From Reticulitermes lucifugus (lineage: Eukaryota > Arthropoda > Insecta > Blattodea > Rhinotermitidae), in NCBI GenBank assembly GCA_026260175.1, contig JAKCWW010000216.1, positions 47,350 to 86,606 on the forward strand: a stretch of DNA of 39,257 nucleotides, in the 5' to 3' direction. This document shows positions 1 to 13,700 of this stretch, in pieces. How positions within the stretch are numbered: the first letter of the stretch is position 1; the number at the start of each line of letters is the position of its first letter. The position numbers and the translations under genes were made by a program. The notes beneath the pieces were generated by a model that was not told the origin of the DNA, did no database searches, and was given only the letters and a program-made list of their open reading frames with translations.

Positions 1-501
1 TATAACGGTATAAAACTTAGTGCATTATGATGTTATAAACTTCAGTGTACTATAACGGTATAAAACTTAGTGCATTATGATGGTATAAACTTCAGTGTAC
101 CATGGCGGTATAAACTTCAGTGTAGTATAACGGTATAAAACTTAGTGCATTATGATGTTATAAACTTCAGTGTACTATAACGGTATAAAACTTAGTGCAT
201 TATGATGTTATAAACTTCAGTTTACTATAACGGTATAAAACTTGGTGCATTATAACAGCATAAACTTCAGTGTACTCTGACAGTATAAAACTTAGTGCAC
301 TATGACGGTATAAACTTCAGTGTACTATGACGGTATAAAACTTAGTGCATTATGACAGTATAAACTTCAGTGTACTATAACGGTATAAAACTTAATGCAT
401 TATGACGGTATAAACTTCAGTGTATTCTGACGGTAAAATAACGTAGTGTATTATGACAGCATACATTTCAATGTGGTATGATGGCTTAAAATCTCGTTCA
501 T
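1..501. repeat. 25-bp satellite with alternating A/B units (50-bp dimer)
   Basis: About 20 tandem units of 25 bp run from the window start. Two unit types alternate. Type A carries TATAAAACTTAGTGCAT and type B carries TATAAACTTCAGTGTAC, so the higher-order period is 50 bp. A units begin at 1, 51, 126, 176, 226, 276, 326, 376 and 426; B units lie between them. The alternation breaks once, where two B-type units are adjacent (76-125). The last three units (about 426-501) are strongly diverged, as expected at the edge of an array. The array probably continues to the left of the window. No coding potential is seen. Confidence 0.95.
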
Positions 502-1960
502 TAAAATTTTGCACTGTCTGGAAACTGACTTCAAAATAATAAGAAAACATTCAAAAATAATACAACCGGGAAGCAACAAAAGTATGTTTGCTTGTGTAGG
601 CTCGTGCATGAAGGCGCGTGGGCGCGTGGGCGCGTGACATTGCCTAAAACAATATTCACAACAAAAATTCCTACATTAAGTACTTTTTCAATGGACTCCT
701 TTAACCAATTATTGTCTTTGGTGGTGCACAATAAAGCTAGGAGCAAAGTCATAAATGGTCGCCACCTTATTTCCTATATTGGGTTAGAGATATACACTCC
801 GAATTTAATCGATATATTTCAAAAGACTATTTCGAATTATTTGTGAACCAAGCGCTAATCTTTCCCATATAATCGTGATTTGCAGCTGGATATAATTGTA
901 TTGCCTGACGGGTAAAAGAGCGGAAACATTTTCATTTCAAAGAATAGTCATTCGTCTTAACTCTTCACAAAGGAAAATAAGTACAAAATAAAATTAAGGG
1001 GAAGACGATACTAACTGCAGTTGCTATTTGGTTACTATCCAGTATAAGGATAGGATAAGCTGTTTAGGCAAAAACGTTCCTTTATAACAAACATTTGGCA
1101 AAACATATTTTAAATTAACAGAATCTAAAGATTTCATGTCGGCTGGAATTCAGGAAACCGATTTTAATTCAAGTTTGGTTATGTAATTTATAATAGATTC
1201 TCTTTCATTTTAATGATGTATACGGTTTTGGTAATAGGTCACTTGGACCTCAGACAATTAGTGTGTTAGAACATAACATGGATTCATCAGGTTCAAAATA
1301 AGGTTCCGTGGCTGACTCTTATAAATGCTGGAAAGTATAAAAGGTGGGAAATATATTGACGATTATAACCACTGGTAGGTTCTCAAGAAAGACTCTATTG
1401 TAAAACTGATTATGTTCAATACACGATTAAGATACATTGCATGGGTTCATACATTTTTAGGGTAACGCCCCCCCCCACAGCTGAGTAATGAAAGAAATCA
1501 AATTTATTTCTCCATATATTCAAGCTTCAGGACAGTCCATCGCTTTCTAACCGAACTCAGCAACCTACAGGAAATGTTCACCTCTTCAAGTTAAGTCCAT
1601 GCTATATTTAAACAGACCGCCAAGTGGCTGTATGTGTTTGTTTACATACGGTCCCTTCAGCGCAGCTTGAGAGCGGTGTGCTTTCAGAATACGAGGAGCT
1701 AATATTAACGAAAAGTGGATCGGTGTTTACCCAAGTACTGGCAGATAGCTACCACACTGTTCCATCAATTTTATACACACTCAGATTTAAACTCCTGTAA
1801 ACCTCACTCTACTTCATCAAAACCCCATCTTATCGAAAAATATTTTCAAATTTGTTAGCGTACTTTAGGTGCATTTTAAAATTCATGGTTATAGAACTAT
1901 CGTGTTTCATGTTTTTCTATCCTCCTTCTACAGCGGGGCTAATAAATTCAGTACCCATCA
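502..1960. other. Unannotated AT-rich stretch
   Basis: No gene is supported; the overlapping 73- and 84-codon ORFs near 531-846 have no recognisable motif. A perfect triple octamer GGCGCGTG lies at 613-636, and a run of nine C residues at 1468-1476. Otherwise I see nothing here. Confidence 0.6.
613..636. repeat. GC-rich octamer (GGCGCGTG) x3
   Basis: Three perfect consecutive copies of GGCGCGTG at 613-620, 621-628 and 629-636. This is a short CpG-rich tract in otherwise AT-rich sequence. Confidence 0.9.
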
Positions 1961-1961
1961 G

Positions 1962-2106
1962 AATGAGTGGATGAATGGATAGCTGGCTTGGTGGTTAATG
2001 GGATGATAAGTGTATGGTTAGGTGTATGTGTATGTTTGTATTTATGTGTGGATAACGGTGGCTTGACTCATGAATGGATGAACGGATGGAAGGATGGGTG
2101 GATGAA
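1962..2106. repeat. Degenerate GGAT/GAAT microsatellite
   Basis: An interrupted tetranucleotide repeat based on GGAT, with GAAT and GGTG variants, is clearest at 1962-1983 and 2071-2106. A 62-codon ORF across it (1967-2155) is a by-product of the repeat and has no recognisable domain. Confidence 0.65.
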
Positions 2107-4604
2107 TTTAGGAACAAATAAAAGAATGATTAAGTCGAGGTGCCTGGCTGTGTGAATATATGGGGACTAAATATTTTAGGCTTCCTGTGTTCAACGTACT
2201 TAGATGGACCTTACTTCCAGACTAAACTTAATCCACATTTATTTTTGGTAGCCAAGTTTCTGAAACAATTTCTGAAAATGTTTCCATTTATCTTTATAAT
2301 TGATTACAATGAGCTCTTACATACAGCAGCTATTCAGTGATGTACTGGACCACTTTATGCAAGTCGTCCTTACGTAACGGCTATGCAGTCTAACAATGCT
2401 TTCACCACCTGCTAAATATTTCAAAACACGGGGAGTCTTTCCCTGCAAAGCTTAAGGCCTTCTTAGCATGTAAGTGCACATTTAATAATCCGGAATATGA
2501 AGAAAATATTTTGTAAATTTGTGTCAGTCTATAGGAATCTGCACATTGCAAAATTCACATCAGTATTTACTGTAAGTAAACAATATTTGAAATATGCAAT
2601 ACTTACCGGAGCACACATAGTCTGCAATTAGGCCCTTCAAATCTTTCTCCCTTTCCCCTAAGTTCCCTTGTAAATATACACTTCAGTCGCGTCGGTCTCT
2701 ACGAAAGTTAAAATATAAGGATTTCTAAAATCAATTTTAACCGAAATCTCTTCAGTTTTATCGAGTTTAAAGGTGAGAGTGGACGAATATCTATGTACAA
2801 AATGTCCTATATACGTTGACTTTATGAACACCGTACTGCTTGGGTGTAACAGCCACATAACGCACTTATTAACCACTCATCTGTTTAGTTAAATGATCGG
2901 TTTTTTTAAAACTAACTGAGTGACGCAAACTGATCGATCAACAGATGAATACCTACTGTGCTGTACTGGGTCATGACAACGTGATTTCTGAAGAAGGAGT
3001 ACCTGCCTTTAGCATTTCAACACGTGCCCTTTCAAGATATTGTGATTCGTGTTAGCCACTCTGGTCTCCGTTTTCCCTGTCCCCACCCGTGGCTGATCCT
3101 CCTTGACCAAATTCTTTGTCATTTCCTAGTAGTTATTTCCAATACTTAAATATTTCTACACTTAAGAAGGATCAGAAATTTATTACAAAACTTTGACTAC
3201 ACGGTGTTTTATCCAAGAAGATCATAACAAGAAACTTCACTGCCATGAAAAAGTCTCAACGTAAAAAAAAGCTCTTGACTGATTGGTGAGCAGGACAACT
3301 GACGACAATAAAAGAGAGATTAACTGTTAGATTTCCAGACTTCTTGTTTAAATGAGCAGTTGACTGAAAAATTACTGATCGAGGTGTTTACTTTATTAAA
3401 CAAACTAATAACTATTAACAGATATGCACACAACCTCATTAACAATTTAACTCTCTGAATAACAGACTAACAACTTTCTTTATCACAGGTATTAACAGCA
3501 CCTTTACAAATTAAACGCAATCAATAATAACAATAAAATACCTAAAGTAACCCAATAGCGTACAGTCTCTGTTTAGAAGTCAATAGAGCCTTAGCGAGAG
3601 GACAATTTTACAGTATTTTATGAAACTAGAAGTTTCATTACCAAATACATAAGAGTCCAACACTGTGTCCTTTACTGAATGAAGAAACGCAGAATACACT
3701 TTTTCTGATTCCTTTAAAATTCATTTCATATCATCCTTACATCTACATCTAAGTCTTCTATGTAGTCTCTTATATTCAGACTCCCAATAATAATAATAAT
3801 AACTAGTAGTGGTTGTTGTATTTATGATGACATAAACGCGAGGACTCATGTGTTCTTCGTGCAGATGTACCCTTCAGAGTGTGTAGAGGTTCCTGTCAAT
3901 TCTCGCAGTATGTTTTCTTGCAGCCTTCCATCCTATTCTCAGAGTTCTTGGTGCACGTATCGGCTAAGATAGCCACAGCTTTAGCGCCGCATATTGATTT
4001 CCAATTCGTCTCTGTCAAATGACTTAGGTACAACTGGTTATGCGGAGCTGCTGCCCAAATTTGTTTGAGGTTTCTTGGATCATAGAGACCCTTATAATAA
4101 AATTTTTATACTACCATTTATAATTTATGTAAAGAAAGCACTTTCCTAGATGTTGACAGATAATGATACATGTCAGGTATTACATTCCCTTCCAATTATG
4201 GTTACATCAATGCTTATTCCGTCTTCTTCAGTAATTTGCCCTGTGTACTGCACATTCAAAATAAATAGATTTCAGTACGGTTAATTTCTCGTGAGGCCAC
4301 CAACTATTTTCGTTACTAATAAATATGTAGACACACTGGGAATGCCTGCTACCACTCGGTCCAGAAGCTTTTGCGTTCCTATTTGCTACGCATAAGCATA
4401 AAGATAAAAGTACACTATTATAATTTTGTACGTTGTTTTTGTACAGGCATGAAACTTGCTCTCCCGCATTAAGGGAAAAACATAGGCTAAGGTTTTTTAA
4501 AAATAGGGCATTTAGGAAATTATTTTGGCTTTAGAGAGAGAAATTATTGCGATGCAGGAGAAAATACATAATTAGGGCTCCATGATTTGAACAGTTCACT
4601 AAAT
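2107..4604. other. Unannotated AT-rich stretch
   Basis: No ORF here exceeds about 72 codons and none resembles a known family. The only structured element I see is an (AAT)n microsatellite of about 17 bp at 3786-3802. Confidence 0.6.
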
Positions 4605-4875
4605 ATTTTTCCATTGATCAAGTCAGGGAGGATGAGATGGGCGGGGCATGTGGCAGGCATGTGGAAGAGAAGTGCGTAGAGGGTTTTGGTTGAGATGACC
4701 ATTTGGAACACCTAGATTTTGAAGGGATGATAATGAAAAGGATCTTAAAATTGGATGGAAATATTGAATGGATTAATTCAGATTAGGAGAAAGGCAGCTG
4801 GGGGGCTATTGTGAACACATAAAGAAATTTCCCTTTCCATAAAATGCGTGGAATTCTTTACTAACTGAGGAGTCA
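4605..4875 (+). mobile_element. Decayed LINE, C-terminal end of reverse transcriptase ORF
   Basis: From about 4609 the plus strand reads LIKSGRMRWAGHVAGM, then KRSA, a stop, and RVLVEM. This matches the C-terminal tail seen after the reverse transcriptase domain in common insect endonuclease-reverse transcriptase LINEs (pattern RMRWAGHVARM...YRVLVG). After a frameshift, the segment from about 4730 reads IMKRILKLDGNIEWIN, a stop, EKGSWGAIVNT, a stop, RNFPF. This follows the family pattern IKMDL..G...DWINLAQD...WRALVNT..NL. Several stops and at least one frameshift make it a dead 3' fragment. The 5' part (endonuclease, RT core) is absent, as expected from 5' truncation on insertion. Family assignment rests on remembered sequence patterns. 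Confidence 0.8.
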
Positions 4876-7800
4876 TTTCCATGAAGTTAGATACTGGGCT
4901 ACTTATTTAATAAATACTTTTTTATTGAAACCCTTTTCTTGGTCTTCAAAAGAATCTTCTTCACACCTTCTCTACTTAAATTGGCTAATTTTAGTATTGT
5001 GGATCTCTCACCATAGCTAATAATATCTTCAAAATTTGAGTTGACGCGTATTTCTCCTTCGTGTAATATTGTTTTAAGATTTACTGCGGTTTTTTTATAA
5101 TTTTAAATTAATAACGATATCTTTACTGGATTTTTAATGTAAAAAATTAATATTTTAAATTCCATCTCCACAGAGTGTGTTTCTAACTTTTAAATGCTAA
5201 CACGGATTTTTTATAACCGCTGGGCCAGGCTGTATGAAAACAGTATTTATTGAAAATATTTTAGCTTAATCCCTTACTATTGACACTTCTCTAGATTTGC
5301 GAACTCCCTTATTAATCGCCAGATCTCACACCGACGTGTCGATGTCAATATTTGCTTGAAAAATGCCAGCTCTCTTTTTTTCATGTAGTCTGTTTTTATA
5401 AATGACGATGGGAAGTATGACATGTTACATTTAACGAGGATTTAGTATACGCATATCTGGTACCTATAATATAATAGCAGAGTGCAAACGCATGTCTCTG
5501 TTTAATTGATGTGTATTGTCTCTCTCTCATTCTACTTGTCCGAATCGTTACTTGTGTGACAATATTTTGAACGCTTCTCTTGACGTATGTAATTTACGTC
5601 ATAATTTGACTGCCAATCAATGATTACCATAATTGAACCAGCATTTAAACACACAGTAGTTATCTCTTCCACTGTGAAACTCTCTCTGTACCTGTGACCA
5701 AAAGATATGATGTAAAAGTGACATACGTTTACTTTAAAGTTACGGCTTTCACATTTCACAACTTAAGCGCAAATATAAATAAGCCGATAATTACTGGCAC
5801 TTTGTGTAATCAGAAACGCTGAGCTGACATCTTTCTTATTAGAGAGATTAATCAGAGGCTGTTTAGGGAAACTCAATCAACTATAGCTGTTATTTAACTT
5901 CGAATTAAACGAGAGAATATTTGCATTACGTGAAACGTAGTGGATTGTAAATTACATGATTATGATACACTAAAAGAACTCTCCCTGTGTTTTTCTGGTG
6001 GGACTCAGAAAAACCATGGGAAATCTGAGTCAAAGTGGTGCGTGTCCCGGATGAAATTTTCTTAAAATATCCCAGGTAATTAAATTGCTTCAATCCTTAT
6101 GTACGTCTTAAAAATGGTTGCTTATTCATGTGGTTACATTAAAGTAGATTAATTGTCTACGAAAATCTTTTATGAAAATAAAAGATTGTAAGGTACAAGT
6201 GAAAAATATTACAACTTAATTAACATGTAACATTAGTGCTCTGTAAGAAACTACTTAATATCCTTACTTATAATTAAAATAATTTCTAGAAAATAAATAA
6301 TTTAGTATCACACAAAATGACATTATTTCGTGTAATGGCGTCGCACTTTAGTGAGTCTTGTAATGACAAACAGATTGCTTTCTTGTACGAGACTTACACA
6401 TCTTGACTAGCGAAGAATCATTGATGAGCAAAAATCGATTGGTACTTCGACAGGACTATAGCCTTCTGACAAAGAAAAACAGACGAACAAAACGAATGGG
6501 ACTGGTAAAGAGAAAACTTTTTATTACAACAAAATCGAGGTTTGCGTTCGCCGCCGTACTATTACCAACATCCCAATAGCAAGTCCGAATCGGGATACCA
6601 ACATCCAGTCTTTGCTATATTATTGTCTTTTTAATAACATAACGATCCTAGTGAAGTAGTGTGCTGATTAAGGGACAATAGGGGTTACATTCTGGATAGG
6701 AATGCAGTTTTCTCTTTGCCGTCACTTCCATTACAGCTATGAGGGGCCAACCAGGCTTCTGTATAACAGGTATATAAATCTCCTTCCTCAGAGGTAAAGC
6801 GTCTGAAGTGTGTCAATTTTATGTATTCAAAATATGTTCCATTAACCAAGAGAAAACATATTTTATTATTATTATCCTAAATTTTTTATGCTTGTTATTT
6901 TGGGTTGTTTGTTTGTTTGTGTGCCTTCTTGTGATTTTTGTTGTATTTATTTTGTGCCGGCTTTAAAATTGCCATAGCACATTTAAAATAGAGTTAATAA
7001 ATGGGATTTGAATTAAAGTTTTATTTATATTCGCATTCCCAGGGAAGAATGTAAAGTGCAGGTGTCTTGGAATGTGGTGGTTAGGTTAATATTTGTACCT
7101 GTGAAGGAAGAACTGATACACGTGCATAATGAAGATCGTCGTCATTTGTAGGTCTACTTTTTCCCAAATAATAAATATTGGGCTGATCGAAAATAAGACA
7201 GATTAGATGAGTGGTTTGGGTTTCGAGAAGGTAAGACTTAAAACATTCACACTCTTCGGAAGTCAGAAAGCTGAGAGGAAACGGCAACATGAGAGACCTG
7301 GGAGCAGATGGAAAAAATATTAAAATTGTCCCTAATAAAGTAGAGTTTTGATGTGTAAAGTGAGGAAAACTGTATTAAGAGATGGTCCAGATGTGGAATG
7401 GAGGTTTTTAAAACATGGTAATAAAAATTTGTTGTGCATAAAAGTGAGAATTTCCTTGACCAAGTAAAGATGATGTCAGCCACTCAATGTAGGACTATTA
7501 GTGTTGTCTTTCGATTCTTCATTCTTTGTATTTCAAGCAAATTCCCTGAATTTTACTTACAACTCTCTTGCACAATCCATTAAAATAATTACTGTGCTGA
7601 TATTTGTGACCATATTTCTAATGACGTATGTGATGCAGCTAATCAGGTTCTCTCACATTTCACGCTTGTTTACGATGTTCTGTGTATGCTGTACATGAAT
7701 TACATGCTGTGCACATATTTGAATAACAAACGGTTGATAGAAGAAATTTTATGCCTACTTACTTTTAAATGCTGTAATCTGTAAATAGACCCTATCACAA

Positions 7801-9089
7801 ATTATAATTTAATAATTTAAAAGCCTGACTTAGTTCTGTACTTTTACACTACTATATATTTCGACTCTCTGCACTTGAAAATCGTAATACCACTGTACGG
7901 GACCTTCTCAACTTTCGTACTTCTAACACCAAAATTGTGTCAAATAAATAAGGACGAAGGCAAATGAAAGGCAGTGGCCCTATGGTTTTACAAAATCTGA
8001 TAAAATCGACAAATTATTTCGAATTACATTGTATCACTACATATTTGAGCCGATTACAAGACCATAACTTGCACACTACTATGCATTTAGGTACGGCCGA
8101 AATTTTTGGGTGAGAGTGCGAAGGCACTAACGTTTTGTGTGCAAACAAAGTTTTGAGCACTTCTGTGTACACGGAACTCCCTGTGCGTCGATACAAGCAA
8201 ATGTTAATTAAAGAAAAGCCAAGCACACTACTTAATCCAATTGTGACTCAAATGTAACGAGCCGAATATTTAAAATTAAAATCTAACTCACTTCTTAATT
8301 TGCATCAAATAACTTTGAGATAAAATTAATATCAAAGAATTTAAAGAATGTCATCCCGCTGTGTGGTCAATGGTACAAAAACACAATTTTAATTAGGTTT
8401 TACTAACTTACATAATGTATATTTCATACCTAATATGTTTTAAAGACCAACTGTGAACCCGAGGATGACCTGAGATAGGTCGCAACATCTAGTTGTATAC
8501 CACAAATAGAATTTAAGTTGTGTTTCGACAAATAATGATTTAATTTTCTGTGCTAATACCAAAGAAGATCCTGTAATGAAATGGACTAATAATACAATTA
8601 CATTGCTGCAACTGTTGTCACGTAGAACGCGAACTCGATTCTCGGAGATCAGTAACGAAACTTTCACATATACCCTAATTAAATAACGAGAAACCCGAAC
8701 ATAAAGTTACTACAACACGTTATCCCTGTGATTAATTAAGGTCCACGACAAGAAGACGTAAGGGGAAGTATAAGCTTAGCTCCATGCATTCTAAACATTG
8801 GTACGTGCTAAGAAGTCCAGAAGTAACTGAAATGTTGTATACATATAAATATGTACATCATCTACTCTGTATACCGTGGGCAGTAGATATTAGAAATGTC
8901 AGATGAAAATATTCACAGTTTGTTTTCATTAAATCCTGCAAACATCAATGCCACAATCCACATAAGCTGACGTATGGGTCTTAAAAAACTCTTCTTTCAT
9001 TTACCTAAGATTTTCAGTGTTTTTCGTTCTTCATGGAAATGATCAGTAGTCAGAAAGGTTAATAATATGCTGAATGGCAATCAGGAAAA
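4876..9089. other. Unannotated AT-rich stretch
   Basis: No supported gene. ORFs of 65-78 codons (for example 5532-5759, 7081-7290, 7247-7483, 7501-7698, 8014-8226, 8440-8667) lack recognisable motifs and overlap one another. A short (GTTT)n run lies at 6907-6920. Otherwise I see nothing here. Confidence 0.6.
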
Positions 9090-9428
9090 CAGTCAGTTTC
9101 CAAGTTACCTAAGGGTTCCGCCCTGAAATGTTACGTAACCCGAAATTTACGTAAGACGGAATTGAACCCACACCCACTTATTTATCACACCTCATCGCTT
9201 ATATATATGTTTCTACACAGTCAATGTACATGTTTAGAATGTTATTTCTACCAGTTTTTTATATTAAACACACAAAGTAAAATATAATTAATAATTACAC
9301 TATCAACAATTAATTATATTAATATATTACATAATATTAATTAATAATGATAATAATAATAAGAATATCTTTCTTAAGTTCGAGGTTATGCAAGTCGCAT
9401 ATTAAGTGATCTGGAAACTGTATTACTG
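9090..9428. mobile_element. MITE-like element with decayed pogo/Tigger-type ends
   Basis: The left end carries CAGTTTCCAAGTTACCTAA at 9094. The right end, read on the minus strand, carries CAGTTTCCAGATCACTTAA from 9420 inward. Further in, TTACGTAACCCGAA (left, about 9131-9144) matches TTGCATAACCTCGAA on the minus strand (right, about 9378-9392), so the terminal inverted repeats can be followed for roughly 50 bp. CAG-initiated ends followed by TTACG and CGAAATTTACG-type motifs are typical of pogo/Tigger-like elements. The interior (about 9180-9360) is very AT-rich with no coding potential. A TA flanks the right end at 9421-9422; the left TA duplication is not preserved. Length is about 330 bp. 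The exact borders are uncertain. Confidence 0.6.
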
Positions 9429-10622
9429 ATCAGGATGGTGGTAGCTTTTTCGTTGTCTGCCGGTGCCAGGCTCTGTCCATAATTTCTGTTTTAGTCGAAA
9501 CTTGTTTTCTCATAAATACCATTGAAAATAAGCTGTGATAATTTTCTGCATAACAAAATGATAAAGATATAACGTCAAAATAAACACATTCTTAGATCTC
9601 CGACACTGATTCGAAATGCTTAATGATATCTCCCAAATAAAATTTTGTGGCAGTGCAGATACAGTGACTTAAATTAAAACATTCTTAATAAGAAGATTCT
9701 TATATGTGCTAGTTACTATTTCGAGGTTAAGCTGGATCTAAGCCTACAGTAGTTAGAAGAGATTAAGCCCAGAATCGAATATTTCACATCTATCTTGGTT
9801 TCGATGCCTTTGGTCTGAATTATTGAAAACCGTGAGATGTTTTCATGAGTCAGTGAGGGTACGCCAGAACTTTACGAGCTCGGCTACCTATCATCCTTAT
9901 TCGTTGGGCCGGAACTCCAAGTCACTTTGCGGGGGGGAGGGTGGACGAGGATACGGCTGCTTTTAAGAACATACCGATTCGATTTATGGCATTAGATTTG
10001 GCTGGAATATTAAAGTATTGGAACTGGTATCCTCATTTCATGTGCAACATGGATCATATGCAGCAAAATGACATGGATGGACTTACGTCATATATCTATC
10101 CAAAAGAAATGCATAAACTTGCGTCTTGTGTCACAACAAGCTTCTTTGACAAAGCCTGGACTGAAATTTTTATAATTATACATCTTTCTTGCAATAAAGT
10201 TCAAAACAAATTCACCTGAACTATCAAGTTGTTTGTTGGTGCGAATTGGATTGATTTACCAATTGTGTCCTCCTTAGGTATTTGTGGTCAAGAAGATGAA
10301 ATATTTAAATGGGTAGGTTACAAACAAGGTAGCAAATAATCAAATTAGCAAGTAAGCAAGCAACCAAGCAAAAAATCAACTAAAGAACTCCATGATTGAA
10401 AGTAGTTTAAGTAGCACATTTTCCGTACAGCATGTCGTGCCTTGTAGCTGCGGATGCAGAAGGAAATTTCTTGATATAGAGGGTGGCAGCAAATATAGTT
10501 AATAAAAAGTCAGGAGAAGTCAATATGTTGCTCTTCGGATTTGGTTTTTGGCGCGAGGGCAGTAACTCCTGGTCAAATAAAGAGTAGAATGCGAAAGTAC
10601 ACACAAATATTAGAACTTGGGT
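9429..10622. other. Unannotated stretch
   Basis: A 92-codon ORF at 9941-10219 (plus) shows no domain I recognise and has no supporting splice or promoter context. A short AAGC-type simple repeat lies near 10345-10372. Otherwise I see nothing here. Confidence 0.5.
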
Positions 10623-10700
10623 GGATCAAAAATTAAGGGTCACTAAAGGGATCAAAAATTAAGGGTCACTAAAGGGATCAAAAATTAAGGGTCACTAAAG
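10623..10700. repeat. 26-bp minisatellite, three copies
   Basis: Three consecutive identical units of 26 bp start with GGATCAAAAATTAAGGG and end with TCACTAAAG, at 10623-10648, 10649-10674 and 10675-10700. The lack of divergence between units suggests recent expansion. Confidence 0.95.
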
Positions 10701-13700
10701 AGATGTCATTTTTTAATTGCCGACTCATGGAAGGTTCTTTCCCATGGACTTGTTTTGACGAATATTGAGGACATAAATTATTTTTGATACAAAATCACAT
10801 TTCTACCTAGAAGAGATGAAGAAATGAATATTTGAAAAAAAAACATATACCGAAATATTTATGATTTTTCTCTTTATTCGCATATTTATACTGACCGAAA
10901 CAATATGGGTTTTAAGATCGGAATATATACACAGCCTGATGGAAATTCAAATGAAAGTGGATTGTTTGAGGAAATTTCAAACGAAGAACACACTCATCTT
11001 ATGCAAGCTTTAATAAAAATCGTATTAAAATATATGCACGACAATAATTGGCAATGGTATGAGATTTATTGAACTGACCGAACATGCAATAAAATAGGCT
11101 AAGTTTTGATTGTGACAATGAAGATTAGATTTACGTAACAAATCTATTTCTTGATCGTATGAATAATTAATACAATCAGAATTCAAATTCAGAGACTGAC
11201 ATATAATTCTGCACCAAATAAAAATTAATTTATACGTATCTCTCTGCCTTAAATTATGTAAAATTACGTCGAATAAAAGCGCGTCCATCCCACTTTACTC
11301 CGTGAAAATGGTCTAACTCGAGTTTTGAATTATTTATACTTTTACTTCCTAGCTACTTTTATAAACGATTCACGTGACGTAAGTATGAATACGACAGCAC
11401 ACGAAGGATCAGAAAAGCATAAGCCAAATTCTTGTTTATAGTTTCCCTTTTATAATTCTACGAAAAGCTGTTTTTAGGCTGTAAAGAGACAGTAAAAGCA
11501 AACGTTCAATATACCAGCCCTGTAACAGAGAAAGCTTTAAATTTCTCCTCTGTGTGAAGGGGAAAGTTATCAACGTATCCTGTCACGTGCACTGCTTTTA
11601 GCTTACTTCTTATATTATAAGAAATTTTTGTTTTATGTTATGGCCATGGACACGTTGTCCTGTCTGGCCATTCGTCTTTCCAACCATTACCTCATGGACC
11701 GTTGCAATTTTGCACGTACGTAATGCCCGCAGAAAATACGGGTACGTCGTATACTTTCGTCACATCAATAATGACAAGAGTAGTCTTATGCAGTGCTCTG
11801 AAGAAAGTTACTATAATACAAAAACTCTAATTTATGCACGAAGTTCTAATGGTTATTTTCTTCCAGCACGCTTTTAAGTACATCGCCATCTTGCTTAAGT
11901 TCTAGCAGTGATTATTTTTTGAAGTTTCTATTTTTGTTATGGGCGTTCTTTGACAGATTTTGGCTCTACGTATCATGTTTTCTTTGAAGATGTTGCGTTT
12001 AATTTAACCATTTTTATAAAGTTCCCTCTTTATTATAATTTCACTTTTGGTATTCCACATTTGCACTTTATATGCTCTGATTAGGAATACTAAATTTGTC
12101 CAGGAATACTGATTATTTCAAAATAAGACACATAACAGAACAGACTGTGTGATACTTCTTTAACTCGTGTCGGAAGTAAAGCCAGCACCTGAAGCGTCTT
12201 CTATATCGAAGGATAATTTCCAGAGCAATTTTCTTAAAGCCAGAGTTATTGATATTCTTATAGGGGTTATCTTTGTTCCTGATTGCACTTAAGCCTGCAG
12301 ATAAAGATTAGCATTATGTAACATACTGTACAAATTGAGCTTATTTCCCTTTTCGTGTTACTTGATTGCAGAGGTACAGTCAGGCCCCGAATTTAATGTA
12401 AATCCTACAACGTTTAAAATAAAAATAAAATTGTACAACAGTAATAATGGATTATAATCACATTTTAGAAGGGTAACCAGTATTTTCACAGACCACTAGA
12501 GAAATTTCTTCATGCACTAATTTTCCTATATTATTTTCCATAATTTCCCATTCAAGCATGTTTAGCTCTTTCAATACAATATTAATACATAATATATATA
12601 ATATACTGTATATTATATAATATATAATCTTTATTTATACATCTTACAAGAGACGAAAAAATTAATCATATCTCCTTATCCTATAGTGTGCTTCAGTGCT
12701 TCGACTCTAATATCCTGAACGTTGTTGTATGCATGAAATTCATGTGACAAATTTTTTCACATTTCTATTGCTTATGCGACTTACGTCACTTCCAATAATG
12801 TCTCATTCCTACAATTTCTTTGTTTACGTTCTTTAAATAAATATTGAAAATAATTTAAAATAAGCATAGATATATAATTTGAGAATGTGCCAGAAAGACG
12901 ATAAATTGTAATAGAATAAATAGCGGGGACGTGTAGAGTGGTTGATAAATGTACTCTAGTGAAGAGAAGTAGGAATGAAAAAGGATAGGGTACAAGAAAG
13001 CCTAATGGTTAAATGGGGTGTAGTGGATGGAAGAAAGGCGACCTTTTTCCCTCCTTAGGCAGTACAGCTGTAATTGATTACGCTATAATGAATTGGAAAA
13101 GAAAAATATTCAATTACCAAAAAGAACTTCAGAATTTCGAGAAAGGTTTTTATTTCTTCCTCTTCTTTCCCTCATTCGTGAACAATGATCTATTTCCTTC
13201 ACATGCAACTTAATAGCATATCAAGTTCTTTGTTCTTGTAACCTATATTACACTTCATTGGCTATCGTTTAGGCAGACTGGAGCAAATGAAAACACAGAA
13301 AACATTTCCAGAAAAATCCTCGATATTCTGCTATGCAATTTAAGGGCCTGTAAAAATAAAATGACTTCGGTGTATCGCATACGCTTTTGAAAATCTACTG
13401 GAAGTAGCCTACTTCTTCCAACTGCCTCCATAAATTTAATGTAGCTTTGTAAGAAACATGAATTTTGTTTTCTAACTGCAGAAAAACGCAGCTTAAAATC
13501 GCATTAGGACGTTTTGCTCTAAAAATTCAAACAGTAATTTTATTCCAAAGCTTCACCTGAAATGTATTTGATTCGTTTTAATCTTCTGGTCTTGTACCAA
13601 GTACTCTTGCGCATTTAGTTTTTTTATAGACTGGATGCTTCTTATAAATAAAACACATGAGATTCAGAAAAACTTAACATCAAACGATATTTTATGTCTC

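Noticed and set aside
1..501. CRISPR-like array
   Set aside because: The 25-bp units are contiguous with no unique spacers, and the context is eukaryotic repeat DNA.
9941..10219. 92-codon ORF rich in M, W, H and C
   Set aside because: No known motif and no supporting context; the composition alone is not evidence of a gene.
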